A stretch of DNA of 64,000 nt from contig NZ_LMIU01000003.1 in assembly GCF_001428845.1 (NCBI RefSeq), positions 104,644 through 168,643 on the forward strand, in the 5' to 3' direction. Both the position numbers and the translations under genes were made by a program. Origin of the DNA: Achromobacter sp. Root83 (GTDB lineage: Bacteria > Pseudomonadota > Gammaproteobacteria > Burkholderiales > Burkholderiaceae_B). The notes below the pieces were generated by a model. The model was given only the letters and a program-made list of their open reading frames with translations. It was not told where the DNA came from and searched no databases. Numbering within the stretch: position 1 is the stretch's first letter; each line of letters starts with the position of its first letter. Shown in pieces: positions 43,478 to 51,703 of this stretch.

Positions 43478-44405
43478 ACCCAAACCCAAAGTCGTCATCA
43501 CCTGCGCCGTGACGGGCGCCATCCACACGCCCAGCATGTCGCAGCACCTGCCGGTCACCGCCGACGAGATCGCGGAAGCCGCCATCGGCGCCGCCAAGGC
43601 CGGCGCAGCGGTGCTGCATCTGCACGCGCGCGATCCGCGGACGGGCAAGCCGTCGCAGGATCCGGCGCTGTTCAAGCCCTTCCTGGAGCGCATCAAGCGC
43701 GAGACGGACGCCATCATCAACATCACCACCGGCGGCAGCCCCCACATGACGGTGGAAGAGCGCATGCGCCCGGCCACCACCTTCCAGCCGGAACTGGCTT
43801 CGCTGAACATGGGCTCCATGAACTTCGGCCTGTTCCCGATGCTGGACCGCTTCAAGGACTTCAAACACGAGTGGGAACGCGAGCACCTGGAGAACAGCCG
43901 GTCGCTGGTCTTTCGCAACACCTACCAGGACATCGAATCCATCCTGACGCTCGGCAATGCCAATGGCACGCGCTTCGAGTTCGAATGCTATGACATCAGC
44001 CATCTCTACAACCTGGCGCACTTCGTGGACCGCGGCCTGGTGAAGTCCCCGCCGTTCATCCAGTCTGTATTCGGCATCCTGGGCGGCATCGGCCCGCACC
44101 CCGAAGACCTGATGCACATGAAGCGCACGGCCGACCGCCTGTTCGGCAACGACTATGAATGGTCGATCCTGGGCGCGGGCCGCAGCCAGATGCAGCTTGC
44201 GACCATCGGCGCGGCCATGGGGTCCAATGTGCGGGTGGGGCTGGAGGATTCCCTGTGGATCGGTCCGGGCCAGTTGGCGGAATCCAACCGCGTCCAGGTC
44301 GAGCGCATCCGCGGCATCCTCGAAGCGCTGAACCTCGATATCGCCACGCCGGACGAGGCGCGCGCCAAACTGGGCTTGAAGGGCAAGGACAACGTCGCAT
44401 TCTGA
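43470..44405 (+). CDS. Beta-keto acid cleavage enzyme (BKACE, DUF849)
   Basis: A 311-residue zinc enzyme of the BKACE family, which splits a beta-keto acid with acetyl-CoA into acetoacetate and a CoA thioester. The zinc ligands are His50 and His52 in HLHARD and the Glu in VGLEDSLW; VITCAVTGAIHTPSMS at the start is typical. Substrate residues differ between members, and I cannot infer the substrate. The gene overlaps the dehydrogenase by eight bases with AACGGAGAC as ribosome site. It is the last gene of this operon and convergent with the glycerol-dehydrogenase-like gene. Confidence 0.92.
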   Translation: MAKPKPKVVITCAVTGAIHTPSMSQHLPVTADEIAEAAIGAAKAGAAVLHLHARDPRTGKPSQDPALFKPFLERIKRETDAIINITTGGSPHMTVEERMRPATTFQPELASLNMGSMNFGLFPMLDRFKDFKHEWEREHLENSRSLVFRNTYQDIESILTLGNANGTRFEFECYDISHLYNLAHFVDRGLVKSPPFIQSVFGILGGIGPHPEDLMHMKRTADRLFGNDYEWSILGAGRSQMQLATIGAAMGSNVRVGLEDSLWIGPGQLAESNRVQVERIRGILEALNLDIATPDEARAKLGLKGKDNVAF

Positions 44406-44482
44406 CGAAAGGGCGCGCGCCGGCTGCGGCCGGTCAGCGCGGCTTGTCCGGGGCGTCCGGCATGGAGCCGGCCGCCTCGGCG

Positions 44483-45553
44483 TCAGGCGCGGCGCCGCAG
44501 GGCCTCAGCCAGCATGTTCACATCCAGCACACGATCAAAGTTGGCCGCGTGGCGGGCCTTCAGGCTCAGGTCGGCCGCCAGCGTCAGCTCCGCATCGGAC
44601 GGCGTGCCCGCCGCGCCCAGCTCGCGCAGCGTGGTCGGCAGGCCCACCTGGGCATACCACTGCGTCAGGTCTGCCAGCATGCCATCGGCGCGGTCTTCCA
44701 GATCGAGCTGCACCAGCAGGCCCACGGCAACCTGCAATCCGTGCAGCGCCGTGGCTACGCCGTTGATCTTGGGCAGCCCGCGCGTCAGGGCGTGGGCGAT
44801 GGACAGGCCGCCGCTCTCAAAGCCCAGACCGCTCATGAGGATCATTGCTTCCACCACGCGCTCAAAGGCCGGCGTGGGCTGGCCGGTTCCAGCCACGGCC
44901 ACGGCATCTGCGCCGTCGGCCAGCAGGGTGCGCAGGCAGCCGTCGGCAATAAACTGGGCGGTCAACAGAGGCGCCGCGTCATACATGTTCATGCCGCCGT
45001 TGTTCCGGCATTGCTCGGCTTCGAATTTCTTGGAGATTGCGTCGCCCAGGCCCGCGCGGAAGAAATGCACGGGGGCGGTCGCGATGATGGCGGTGTCCAC
45101 CAGCACGATCGTGGGGTTGAACAGCATGTGCTCCACCGCCAGGAGGTTGTGATGCGCGTCGTACAGGACGTAATTCTTGCTGGTGGGGGCGTCATTGGAC
45201 GCCACCGTGGGCACGGTGATCAAGTGGCAGTGCGAGGACTTGGCCACCGCCTTGCCCGCGTCCAGCGACTTGCCGCCGCCAACGGCGATCACCATGTCGG
45301 CGCCCACCGCGGACGCCTGCGCGCGCAGGCCCGCGATGACCTCCGGGGTCAGATCGCCCTCGACGATCAAGGGCGCAAGCGCCACGCCGTGCGCGGCACA
45401 CAAGGCTTCGATTCTTGGACCCAGCACGCCGTGGACGTAGCTGTCGATGACGAGCGCCGCGTGGCGGCCGAACAAGGCCGCGTACTTGCCCAGGGTGTCC
45501 AGGGCGTTCGCGCCCTGAATGTAGCGGCCGGGGGCTCCAAAAACCTTCAGCAT
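44483..45553 (-). CDS. Glycerol dehydrogenase-like alcohol dehydrogenase
   Basis: A 356-residue member of the iron/zinc-dependent alcohol dehydrogenase family (GldA branch). NAD-binding phrases are MVIAVGGGKSLDAGKAVA and TVPTVASNDAPTSKNYV; metal ligands are the Asp in RAGLGDAISKKFEAEQC and His residues in SIAHALTRG and TALHGLQVAVG. GldA homologues oxidise glycerol or other 1,2-diols at a secondary carbon. It starts nine bases after the GntR regulator gene, so the two form an operon. Confidence 0.9.
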   Translation of the reverse strand: MLKVFGAPGRYIQGANALDTLGKYAALFGRHAALVIDSYVHGVLGPRIEALCAAHGVALAPLIVEGDLTPEVIAGLRAQASAVGADMVIAVGGGKSLDAGKAVAKSSHCHLITVPTVASNDAPTSKNYVLYDAHHNLLAVEHMLFNPTIVLVDTAIIATAPVHFFRAGLGDAISKKFEAEQCRNNGGMNMYDAAPLLTAQFIADGCLRTLLADGADAVAVAGTGQPTPAFERVVEAMILMSGLGFESGGLSIAHALTRGLPKINGVATALHGLQVAVGLLVQLDLEDRADGMLADLTQWYAQVGLPTTLRELGAAGTPSDAELTLAADLSLKARHAANFDRVLDVNMLAEALRRRA

Positions 45554-45562
45554 GGGGTCTTC

Positions 45563-46267
45563 CTATTTGCGGGCCCCGGGGGGGCGGTAGTCGAGTTCTT
45601 TTTCGCGTTCGACCAGCCAGTCGATCATGATCTTGCCGCCCCAGACCAGATCGGCCTGGATGGCCTTGCGGGCGCGTTCGGAGTCGCGCGCTTCAAGGGC
45701 TTCGATGACGGCTTCGTGGCGGTGTTCGTCCGTGGAGTAGTCCAACCCCGCCGTCTTGACGTGGAACACTTTGAGGATGGGGCCGGTAATGACCCAGAAC
45801 GATTCCACCGTGCTGCGCAGGATGGGCTTGTTGCTGGCTTCAAGGATGGCGAAGTGGAACTTGCGGTTCAGGTAGCTGGCGCGCTTGGGGTCGGTGGATG
45901 TGCAGGAAATGAAGTCCCGCTGCAGGGCGATCAGATTGTCCAGTTGCTTGCGCGTGATGTTCTGGGCCGCTTCGGCCGCGCCCATCCCTTCCAGATGGAA
46001 TCGGATCTGCTGGATTTCACGCAGTTTTTCCGAATTGACGTAGGGCACGTAGACAGCCGTGGCCGCCTGCATTTCCAGCCCCTGTTCGCTGATGAGACGG
46101 AAGATCGCCTCGCGTACGGGCGTGATGGACACGCCCATTTCCTGGGCCAATTCCCCAATGATCAGGCGCTCGCCGGGTTCGTACTGCCCATTGATCAGGG
46201 CATTGCGGATTTCGTTGTAGACCCTGACGGAGAGGTTCTCTTTTTTTATTGGTTTGAGGCTGGGCAT
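45563..46267 (-). CDS. GntR/FCD-family transcriptional regulator
   Basis: A 234-residue repressor or activator. The winged helix is at residues 15-75 (RVYNEIRNALINGQYEPGERL, written as landmarks RVYNEIRNALINGQYEPG and ELAQEMGVSITPVREAI), and the FCD effector domain follows with metal/ligand histidines in NRKFHFAILEAS and DEHRHEAVIEAL. The start at 46267 gives a normal N-terminus. Because the same palindrome lies in all three promoter regions of this island, including its own, it is the best candidate for the local regulator, sensing the substrate or an intermediate. Confidence 0.92.
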   Translation of the reverse strand: MPSLKPIKKENLSVRVYNEIRNALINGQYEPGERLIIGELAQEMGVSITPVREAIFRLISEQGLEMQAATAVYVPYVNSEKLREIQQIRFHLEGMGAAEAAQNITRKQLDNLIALQRDFISCTSTDPKRASYLNRKFHFAILEASNKPILRSTVESFWVITGPILKVFHVKTAGLDYSTDEHRHEAVIEALEARDSERARKAIQADLVWGGKIMIDWLVEREKELDYRPPGARK

Positions 46268-46355
46268 GACGTGTCTGGCTTGCTGTATGTGGGTAGCGGT
46301 GATTCCAGGATGAATTCTAGCCCGCCGTAGCCAATTCGAACGCAATGGGTATATT

Positions 46356-46368
46356 ATATATCATATAT
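46356..46368. promoter_or_regulatory. Predicted GntR operator 3 (gntR/transketolase side)
   Basis: ATATATCATATAT, a perfect match to the palindrome, between the divergent gntR gene (89 bases away) and the transketolase operon (23 bases before its start). It could serve both, giving autoregulation. Confidence 0.7.
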
Positions 46369-46390
46369 TCTAAACGAGAGAGGAGGCGCG

Positions 46391-47248
46391 ATGCGCAAGG
46401 ATCAGGACACCCCGACCGGCGAAGAAATCGCGAGGCTGCGGGAAAAGGCCCGCCACATCCGGCTTGAGACCATCCGCCTGATCGAGATCGCCAAGGTCGG
46501 GCACTACAGCTCTGTCTTTTCATGCGCGGAAATCTTCGCCGCGCTGTACTACGACGTGATGCGTCTGCGGCCAGGCGAACCGCATTGGCCCGACCGCGAC
46601 CGATTTCTGATGGGCAAGGGCCACGCGGCGGTGGGGTTGTTCCCGGTGCTGGCCGACCACGGTTTCATCGAACGCGAGCTGCTGGACGGCTATACCCGGC
46701 TGGGCAGCCCGCTGGGCGATCACCCCGACATGAGCAAAGTGCCCGGCATCGACTTCAGCTCGGGGTCCATCGGCCACGCGCTGTCCAATGGCGTGGGCAT
46801 GGCGGTGGGCGGCCGCATGAGCCAGCGTGACTTCAACGTTTTCGTGATGCTGGGCGACGGCGAGATGCAGGAAGGACAGGTCTGGGAGGCGGCGCTCTTC
46901 GCTGCGCACAACCGCCTGTCGCGTCTGGTGGCCATCATCGACCGCAACGGCTATCAGTTGGACGGCAAGGTGGACGACGTGATGGGCGTGGAGTCGCTGA
47001 AGGAAAAGTGGCTGGCGTTCGGATGGGAAGTCCATGAGGTCGATGGCCACGATCTGGCCGCGCTGACCGGCTTGCTGCGCCGCCTGCGCGCGGACGGCGC
47101 GCGCGCCAGGCCGGCGTGCGTGATCGCCAGCACGATCAAGGGCAAGGGCGTGTCCTACATGGAAACCGAACCGGGTTGGCACCTGGGCTATCTGGCGCCG
47201 CAAGACGCGCGAAGCGCCGTCGACGAAATCCTCTCCCGCGAGATCTGA
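46391..47248 (+). CDS. Transketolase, N-terminal (thiamine diphosphate-binding) subunit
   Basis: A 285-residue half-transketolase. It carries the phosphate/ThDP motif GDGEMQEGQVWEAALFAAHNRLSRLVAIIDRN in part (LGDGEMQEGQ at about 156 and IDRNGYQLDG), and the catalytic His of GKGHAAVGLFP. Two-subunit transketolases exist in archaea and in several bacterial catabolic clusters (for example apulose-phosphate transketolase). The next gene starts at the following base, so both halves are made together. AGAGAGGAGG precedes the start. Confidence 0.92.
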   Translation: MRKDQDTPTGEEIARLREKARHIRLETIRLIEIAKVGHYSSVFSCAEIFAALYYDVMRLRPGEPHWPDRDRFLMGKGHAAVGLFPVLADHGFIERELLDGYTRLGSPLGDHPDMSKVPGIDFSSGSIGHALSNGVGMAVGGRMSQRDFNVFVMLGDGEMQEGQVWEAALFAAHNRLSRLVAIIDRNGYQLDGKVDDVMGVESLKEKWLAFGWEVHEVDGHDLAALTGLLRRLRADGARARPACVIASTIKGKGVSYMETEPGWHLGYLAPQDARSAVDEILSREI

Positions 47249-48235
47249 ATGGCACAGGCACAAGTACGTTCCCCCGATTCCTGGCAGTACCGCGCGCTCA
47301 ACGCGGTGAACCCCGGGCTGTCCTATCTTTCCGACGCGCTGATCGAGCTGGCCCAGGCCGGGCATCCCGTCGTCGCCGGTTCGGCCGATCTGCAGTATTC
47401 CAACGGACTGAACCGCTTTGCGCAGGCTTATCCCGACCGCTATATCCAGTTCGGTATTTCCGAGCAGAACATGGTGTCCGCCGCGGCGGGTCTGGCGACC
47501 ACGGGCGTGATGCCCTTCGTGGCCACCTTCGCGTCCTTCCTGGGCCTTTTGTGCTGCGAACAGATCCGCATGGATGTGGCCTACACCAAGCTCCCGGTCC
47601 GCCTCATCGGGCACCACACCGGCATCAGCCTGGGCTTCTATGGCACTTCGCACCATGCCACCGAAGACATCTCCACCATGCGCGCCCTGGCCGGCCTGAC
47701 GGTGGTTTCGCCCGCCGACGGCCCACAACTGGCGTCCGCCATCAAGGCGTCGGTGGACTGGCCCGAACCCATCTATTTCCGCATCGGACGTGGCCGCGAT
47801 CCGCAGGTCTATGAAGACGGCGCGCCGTTCGAGTTCGGCCGCGCCATCGTGCATTCCACCGGCAGCGATCTGAACATCGTCGCCTGCGGCATCACGCTGC
47901 ATGCCGCATTGGCCGCCGCCGAACAACTGCGCCAGGAAGGCCTGTCCGTGGGCGTGATCGACATGCCCACCATCAAGCCGCTGGACCGCGAAGCCGTGCT
48001 GGCCGCCGCCAGCCGCGCCCGCCTGCTGATGACGGTGGAAGAACACAACGTGCTGGGCGGGCTGGGCTCGGCCGTGGCCGAGGTGCTGGCCGATGCCGGC
48101 ACCGGCACGCGCCTGCGCCGCCACGGCATTTATGATGAATACAGCCTCATCGCGCCGCCCACCACCCTGTATGCCCATTACAAGCTCGATGCCCTGGGCA
48201 TCGGCGACGTCGCGCGCCAGTTCATCAAGACTTGA
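47249..48235 (+). CDS. Transketolase, C-terminal (pyrimidine-binding) subunit
   Basis: A 328-residue protein forming the second half of the transketolase. The pyrimidine-binding domain has the ThDP-activating Glu in FGISEQNMVSAAAGLA and the substrate loop HHTGISLGFYGTSHHATED (as landmarks GISLGFYGTSHHATEDI); the C-terminal domain is transketolase_C. Such enzymes move a two-carbon ketol unit between a ketose and an aldose. No kinase occurs in the island, so either the substrate is not phosphorylated or kinases act elsewhere. Confidence 0.92.
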   Translation: MAQAQVRSPDSWQYRALNAVNPGLSYLSDALIELAQAGHPVVAGSADLQYSNGLNRFAQAYPDRYIQFGISEQNMVSAAAGLATTGVMPFVATFASFLGLLCCEQIRMDVAYTKLPVRLIGHHTGISLGFYGTSHHATEDISTMRALAGLTVVSPADGPQLASAIKASVDWPEPIYFRIGRGRDPQVYEDGAPFEFGRAIVHSTGSDLNIVACGITLHAALAAAEQLRQEGLSVGVIDMPTIKPLDREAVLAAASRARLLMTVEEHNVLGGLGSAVAEVLADAGTGTRLRRHGIYDEYSLIAPPTTLYAHYKLDALGIGDVARQFIKT

Positions 48236-48249
48236 TCCCGGAGAAGACA

Positions 48250-49053
48250 ATGAAGGAAATCAGCGGAAACACCCGTCTGTTCGGCATCCTGGCCGACCCG
48301 ATCCACCATGTGAAGACGCCGCAGCGCATGAACGAGCACTTCGCCAAGATCGGATTCGACGGCGTGTGCGTGCCGTTTCATGCGCGGCCCGACAATCTGG
48401 CCGCGGTGGTCGAAGGACTGCGCCACCTGGAGAACCTGGGCGGCGTGATCGTCACCGTTCCCCACAAGACAGCCATCCTGGAACTGGCCGACGAGGCCAC
48501 GCCCGTCGCGCGCAAGATCGGAGCGGCCAACGTGCTGCGCCGCGAGGCCGACGGCCGGCTGGTGGCCCACATGCTGGATGGCGAGGGCTTCGTGCGTGGG
48601 CTGCAAAGCTGCGGCGTATCCCTTGAAGGCAAAACCGTGTACCTGGCCGGCGCGGGCGGCGCGGCCAACGCGATCGGTTTCGCGCTGGTCCAGGCAGGTG
48701 TTTCGCGGCTGACCATCGCCAACCGTACACCGGCCAAGGCAGAGGACCTGAAGGCCCGCATCCTGTCGCTGCATCCCGGTGCGCGGATCGAGGTGGGCAC
48801 GTCCGATCCGTCCGGCCATGACCTGGTCGTCAATGGCACATCGCTGGGCATGAAGGAAGGGGATCCGCTGCCGCTGGATGCAAGCCGCCTGACGCCGGAC
48901 CAACTGGTGTGCGAAGTCATCATGCAGCCCCGCGACACGGCGTTGCTGCAGGCCGCGCAAGCGCGCGGCTGCAAGGTTCATTATGGCGCGCCCATGCTGG
49001 CCTGCCAGATTGAACTGATGGTGGAAATGCTGGGCGTGGCGCCTGCCCGGTAA
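48250..49053 (+). CDS. Shikimate dehydrogenase-like oxidoreductase with altered substrate site
   Basis: A 267-residue AroE-family protein. The catalytic Lys73 (VPHKTAI), Asn94 (GAANVL) and Asp110 (MLDGEGF) are kept, as is the NADP(H) loop VYLAGAGGAANAIG. In AroE the carboxylate of shikimate is held by two serines in a DPIxHSxSP motif; here the same place reads DPIHHVKTP, so Val21 and Thr23 replace them, and NTD is changed to MLD. It probably acts on another cyclic or hydroxylated acid. GGAGAAG precedes the start, 15 bases after the transketolase subunit. Confidence 0.85.
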   Translation: MKEISGNTRLFGILADPIHHVKTPQRMNEHFAKIGFDGVCVPFHARPDNLAAVVEGLRHLENLGGVIVTVPHKTAILELADEATPVARKIGAANVLRREADGRLVAHMLDGEGFVRGLQSCGVSLEGKTVYLAGAGGAANAIGFALVQAGVSRLTIANRTPAKAEDLKARILSLHPGARIEVGTSDPSGHDLVVNGTSLGMKEGDPLPLDASRLTPDQLVCEVIMQPRDTALLQAAQARGCKVHYGAPMLACQIELMVEMLGVAPAR

Positions 49054-49089
49054 GCCCATGCAGCCATATTCGGAATTCGGTGGATAACG

Positions 49090-50688
49090 ATGGGCGACTA
49101 CGATTTCATCATCGCGGGCGGCGGCACGGCCGGATGCATCCTGGCCAACCGGCTCAGCGCCGACGGCAAGTATCGCGTGCTGATGCTCGAGGCCGGGCAA
49201 GAGGCCCGCAGCATGTGGATTCCCATTCCTGCGGGCTTCTCCAAGCTGCTGGTGAATCCCGACTACAACTGGCGCTTTGCGACCGAGCCGGAAGACAACG
49301 TGTATGGCCGGACCATCGCCGTGCCGCGCGGCAAGGGCGTAGGGGGATCGACGCTGATCAACGGCATGATCTACGTCCGGGGCCAGCCGCAGGATTACGA
49401 CGGCTGGGAGGCCGCCGGCGCGGTCGGTTGGGGCCATGCCCAGGCGGAGCGCATCTTCCGCAAGATCGAAAATTACGCGCCCGGCGGCGACGGCCGCGGC
49501 ACGAGCGGCCCCATGCACCTGGAAGAAGTGGCCGAACGGTTTCCGCTGTCGGACGCCTTCCTGCAGGCCGCCCGGGAAGACGGCCAGCCCTTCAACCCTG
49601 ACTACAACAGCGGCAGCCAGGAGGGCGTGGGCTACTACCAGGTTCTGCAGCATCGCGGCAGGCGCTGGAGCGTGGTGGACGGCTACATGAAGCCTGCCGC
49701 CGGCCGCAAGAACCTCAGCGTGGAATGTGGCGCTCACGTGACGCGTCTGGTGTTCGAGGGCAAGCGCTGCGTGGGCGTGGCCTATCGCAAGAACGGGCAG
49801 GAATACACGGTGCGCGCAAGGCGCGAAACGCTGCTGTGCATGGGCGCTGTGCAGTCGCCGCAACTGCTGGAGCTGTCCGGCGTGGGCAATCCGGCCTTGC
49901 TGCAGTCCTTCGGCATTGCTCTGGTGCATGCGCAGCCGCAGGTGGGCGAGAACTACATCGACCACTTCGCCACGCGCATGAACTGGCGCGTGAAGGACAC
50001 GGTGACCCTGAACGAGATGTCGCGCGGCTGGCGGCTTGCACGGCAGGTGGCGCGCTACTACCTGCGCCACAAGGGCATCCTGACGCTGGGCACGGGGCTG
50101 GTGCATGGATTCGTGAAGAGCGCGCCGGACCTGCCCACACCCGACGTGCAGTTCTTCTTCGTCCATGCCAGTTACGCCAATGCCGCCGAACGCATCCTGG
50201 ACAGGCATCCGGGCATGACGATAGGCGTGGCGCAACTGCGGCCCGAGTCCGTCGGCACCATTCATATCAAATCAGCCGATCCGCTGGCCGCCCCGTCGAT
50301 CAGGCCCAATTTCCTGTCCGCCCAATTGGACCGCGACAGCCTGGTGGGGGGCATGCAGGCAGCGCGCCGCATCGTGGGGCAGCCCGCCATGCAGCGCTAT
50401 GTGGAGTCCGAGGTCAGTCCCGGCTCTGCCGTGGACAGCCCAGCCGAATGGCTGGATTTTGCGCGGCGCAACGGGCAGACCATCTACCACCCGATCGGCA
50501 CCTGCCGCATGGGGTCGGACGCCTTTGCCGTCACCGATGTGCGGCTGCGTGTGAACGGCGTGTCCGGTTTGCGCGTGGTGGACGCGTCCGTCATGCCGAA
50601 GATGGTGTCCGGCAATACCCAGGCGGCCGTCATGATGGTGGCCGAGCGCGGCGCTGAAATGATCCTGGAAGACGCCGCGCAAGCGTAA
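49090..50688 (+). CDS. GMC-family FAD oxidoreductase
   Basis: A 532-residue flavoprotein of the glucose-methanol-choline family. The FAD site is IIAGGGTAGCILANRL at the N-terminus with LMLEAG after it, the family signature is GKGVGGSTLINGMIYVRG (about 80-97), and the active-site His is in YHPIGTCRMG near residue 472. Such enzymes oxidise primary or secondary alcohols. It follows the AroE-like gene by 36 bases and likely oxidises an alcohol in the same route. No signal peptide is seen. Confidence 0.92.
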   Translation: MGDYDFIIAGGGTAGCILANRLSADGKYRVLMLEAGQEARSMWIPIPAGFSKLLVNPDYNWRFATEPEDNVYGRTIAVPRGKGVGGSTLINGMIYVRGQPQDYDGWEAAGAVGWGHAQAERIFRKIENYAPGGDGRGTSGPMHLEEVAERFPLSDAFLQAAREDGQPFNPDYNSGSQEGVGYYQVLQHRGRRWSVVDGYMKPAAGRKNLSVECGAHVTRLVFEGKRCVGVAYRKNGQEYTVRARRETLLCMGAVQSPQLLELSGVGNPALLQSFGIALVHAQPQVGENYIDHFATRMNWRVKDTVTLNEMSRGWRLARQVARYYLRHKGILTLGTGLVHGFVKSAPDLPTPDVQFFFVHASYANAAERILDRHPGMTIGVAQLRPESVGTIHIKSADPLAAPSIRPNFLSAQLDRDSLVGGMQAARRIVGQPAMQRYVESEVSPGSAVDSPAEWLDFARRNGQTIYHPIGTCRMGSDAFAVTDVRLRVNGVSGLRVVDASVMPKMVSGNTQAAVMMVAERGAEMILEDAAQA

Positions 50689-50759
50689 TGGCGTCTTGCT
50701 TGCGCGGGACTGTGCCTTCAGACTGGGAGCCTACGCTTGCCTGACACGAAGGAGACCTC

Positions 50760-51470
50760 ATGACCTACGACCTTTGGTATTGGAATGGCATTCCCGGGCG
50801 CGGTGAGTTCGTGCGCTTGGCGCTGGAAGCGGGCGGTATTCCGTATCGGGAGCGCGCGCGCGAACCTGGCGCCGATGAAACCACGCTGATCGGGGACATG
50901 CAATCCGCGCGCCGGCATCCGCCTTTCGCTCCGCCCTATCTGGTGGCGGGAGAGATGACACTGGGGCAAACGGCCAACATCCTGCTGTTCCTGGGCGAAA
51001 AGCATGGCCTTGCGCCGGAATCGCTCGAAGGGCGCCTGTGGGTGAACCAGCTTCAGCTCACGATCGCCGACATGGTGGCCGAGGCGCACGACACCCATCA
51101 CCCGATTTCCGCCAACGAATACTACGAAGACCAGATGGAAGAGGCCGCGCGCCGCGCCCGCGTGTTCCGCGAAGAGCGCATTCCAAAGTTCCTGGACTAT
51201 TTTGAACGGGTCCTGGGCGGGCCGGATGCCTGGCTGGCCGGCGGCAAGGATTGGACCTATGTGGACCTGTCCTTGTTTCATCTGACCGATGGCTTGCTTT
51301 ATGCCTTCCCCAAGCGCATGGGCACTGTCGCGGCGCATTATCCCAACGTCTTTGCGCTGCATAAACGCGTGACGGAGCTTCCGGCGCTGCAGGCTTACTT
51401 TGCAAGCGGCAGACGGCTTCCGTTTGGTGAGGATATTTTCCGCCAATACCGCGAACTGGACGCCGCTTGA
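50760..51470 (+). CDS. Glutathione S-transferase-family protein
   Basis: A 236-residue protein with an N-terminal thioredoxin-like domain (LWYWNGIPGRGEFVRLALEAGGI) and a helical C-terminal domain; ETTLGQTANI-like EMTLGQTANILLFLGE is the glutathione-binding cis-Pro/Ser-Ala equivalent. The Tyr near the start (WYWNG) may be catalytic as in sigma/alpha-type enzymes. It starts 71 bases after the GMC gene and may be the last gene of the transketolase operon, protecting against or isomerising a reactive aldehyde; that is inference. Confidence 0.8.
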   Translation: MTYDLWYWNGIPGRGEFVRLALEAGGIPYRERAREPGADETTLIGDMQSARRHPPFAPPYLVAGEMTLGQTANILLFLGEKHGLAPESLEGRLWVNQLQLTIADMVAEAHDTHHPISANEYYEDQMEEAARRARVFREERIPKFLDYFERVLGGPDAWLAGGKDWTYVDLSLFHLTDGLLYAFPKRMGTVAAHYPNVFALHKRVTELPALQAYFASGRRLPFGEDIFRQYRELDAA

Positions 51471-51703
51471 ACCTCGGGCTTACCCGGGTGTGCGGGGGCG
51501 CGACGGTCCGGCGTATTTTGGTCAGGCCTGGCGGGAATATATTGAGGTGAGATCATTTTTAGGATTAAATAGTTTCGTATTGATACATATCCTTGGGCTT
51601 GTTCTGGTCGACACCTGAAGCTGCCCCATCGATGACGGGCCGCGCAGGCTGGGGTTCGCGGCGGTTGCCAGCAGTCTCGTCCCATCCTAGGCAGGAGCTC
51701 GTC

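Noticed and set aside
44159..46330. A 723-codon frame running across the GldA-like and GntR genes
   Set aside because: It covers two genes on the other strand with intact family motifs; its composition is that of a shadow frame.
48178..50265. A 695-codon minus-strand frame
   Set aside because: It is antisense to the AroE-like and GMC genes, both with catalytic motifs, so it is not a real gene.
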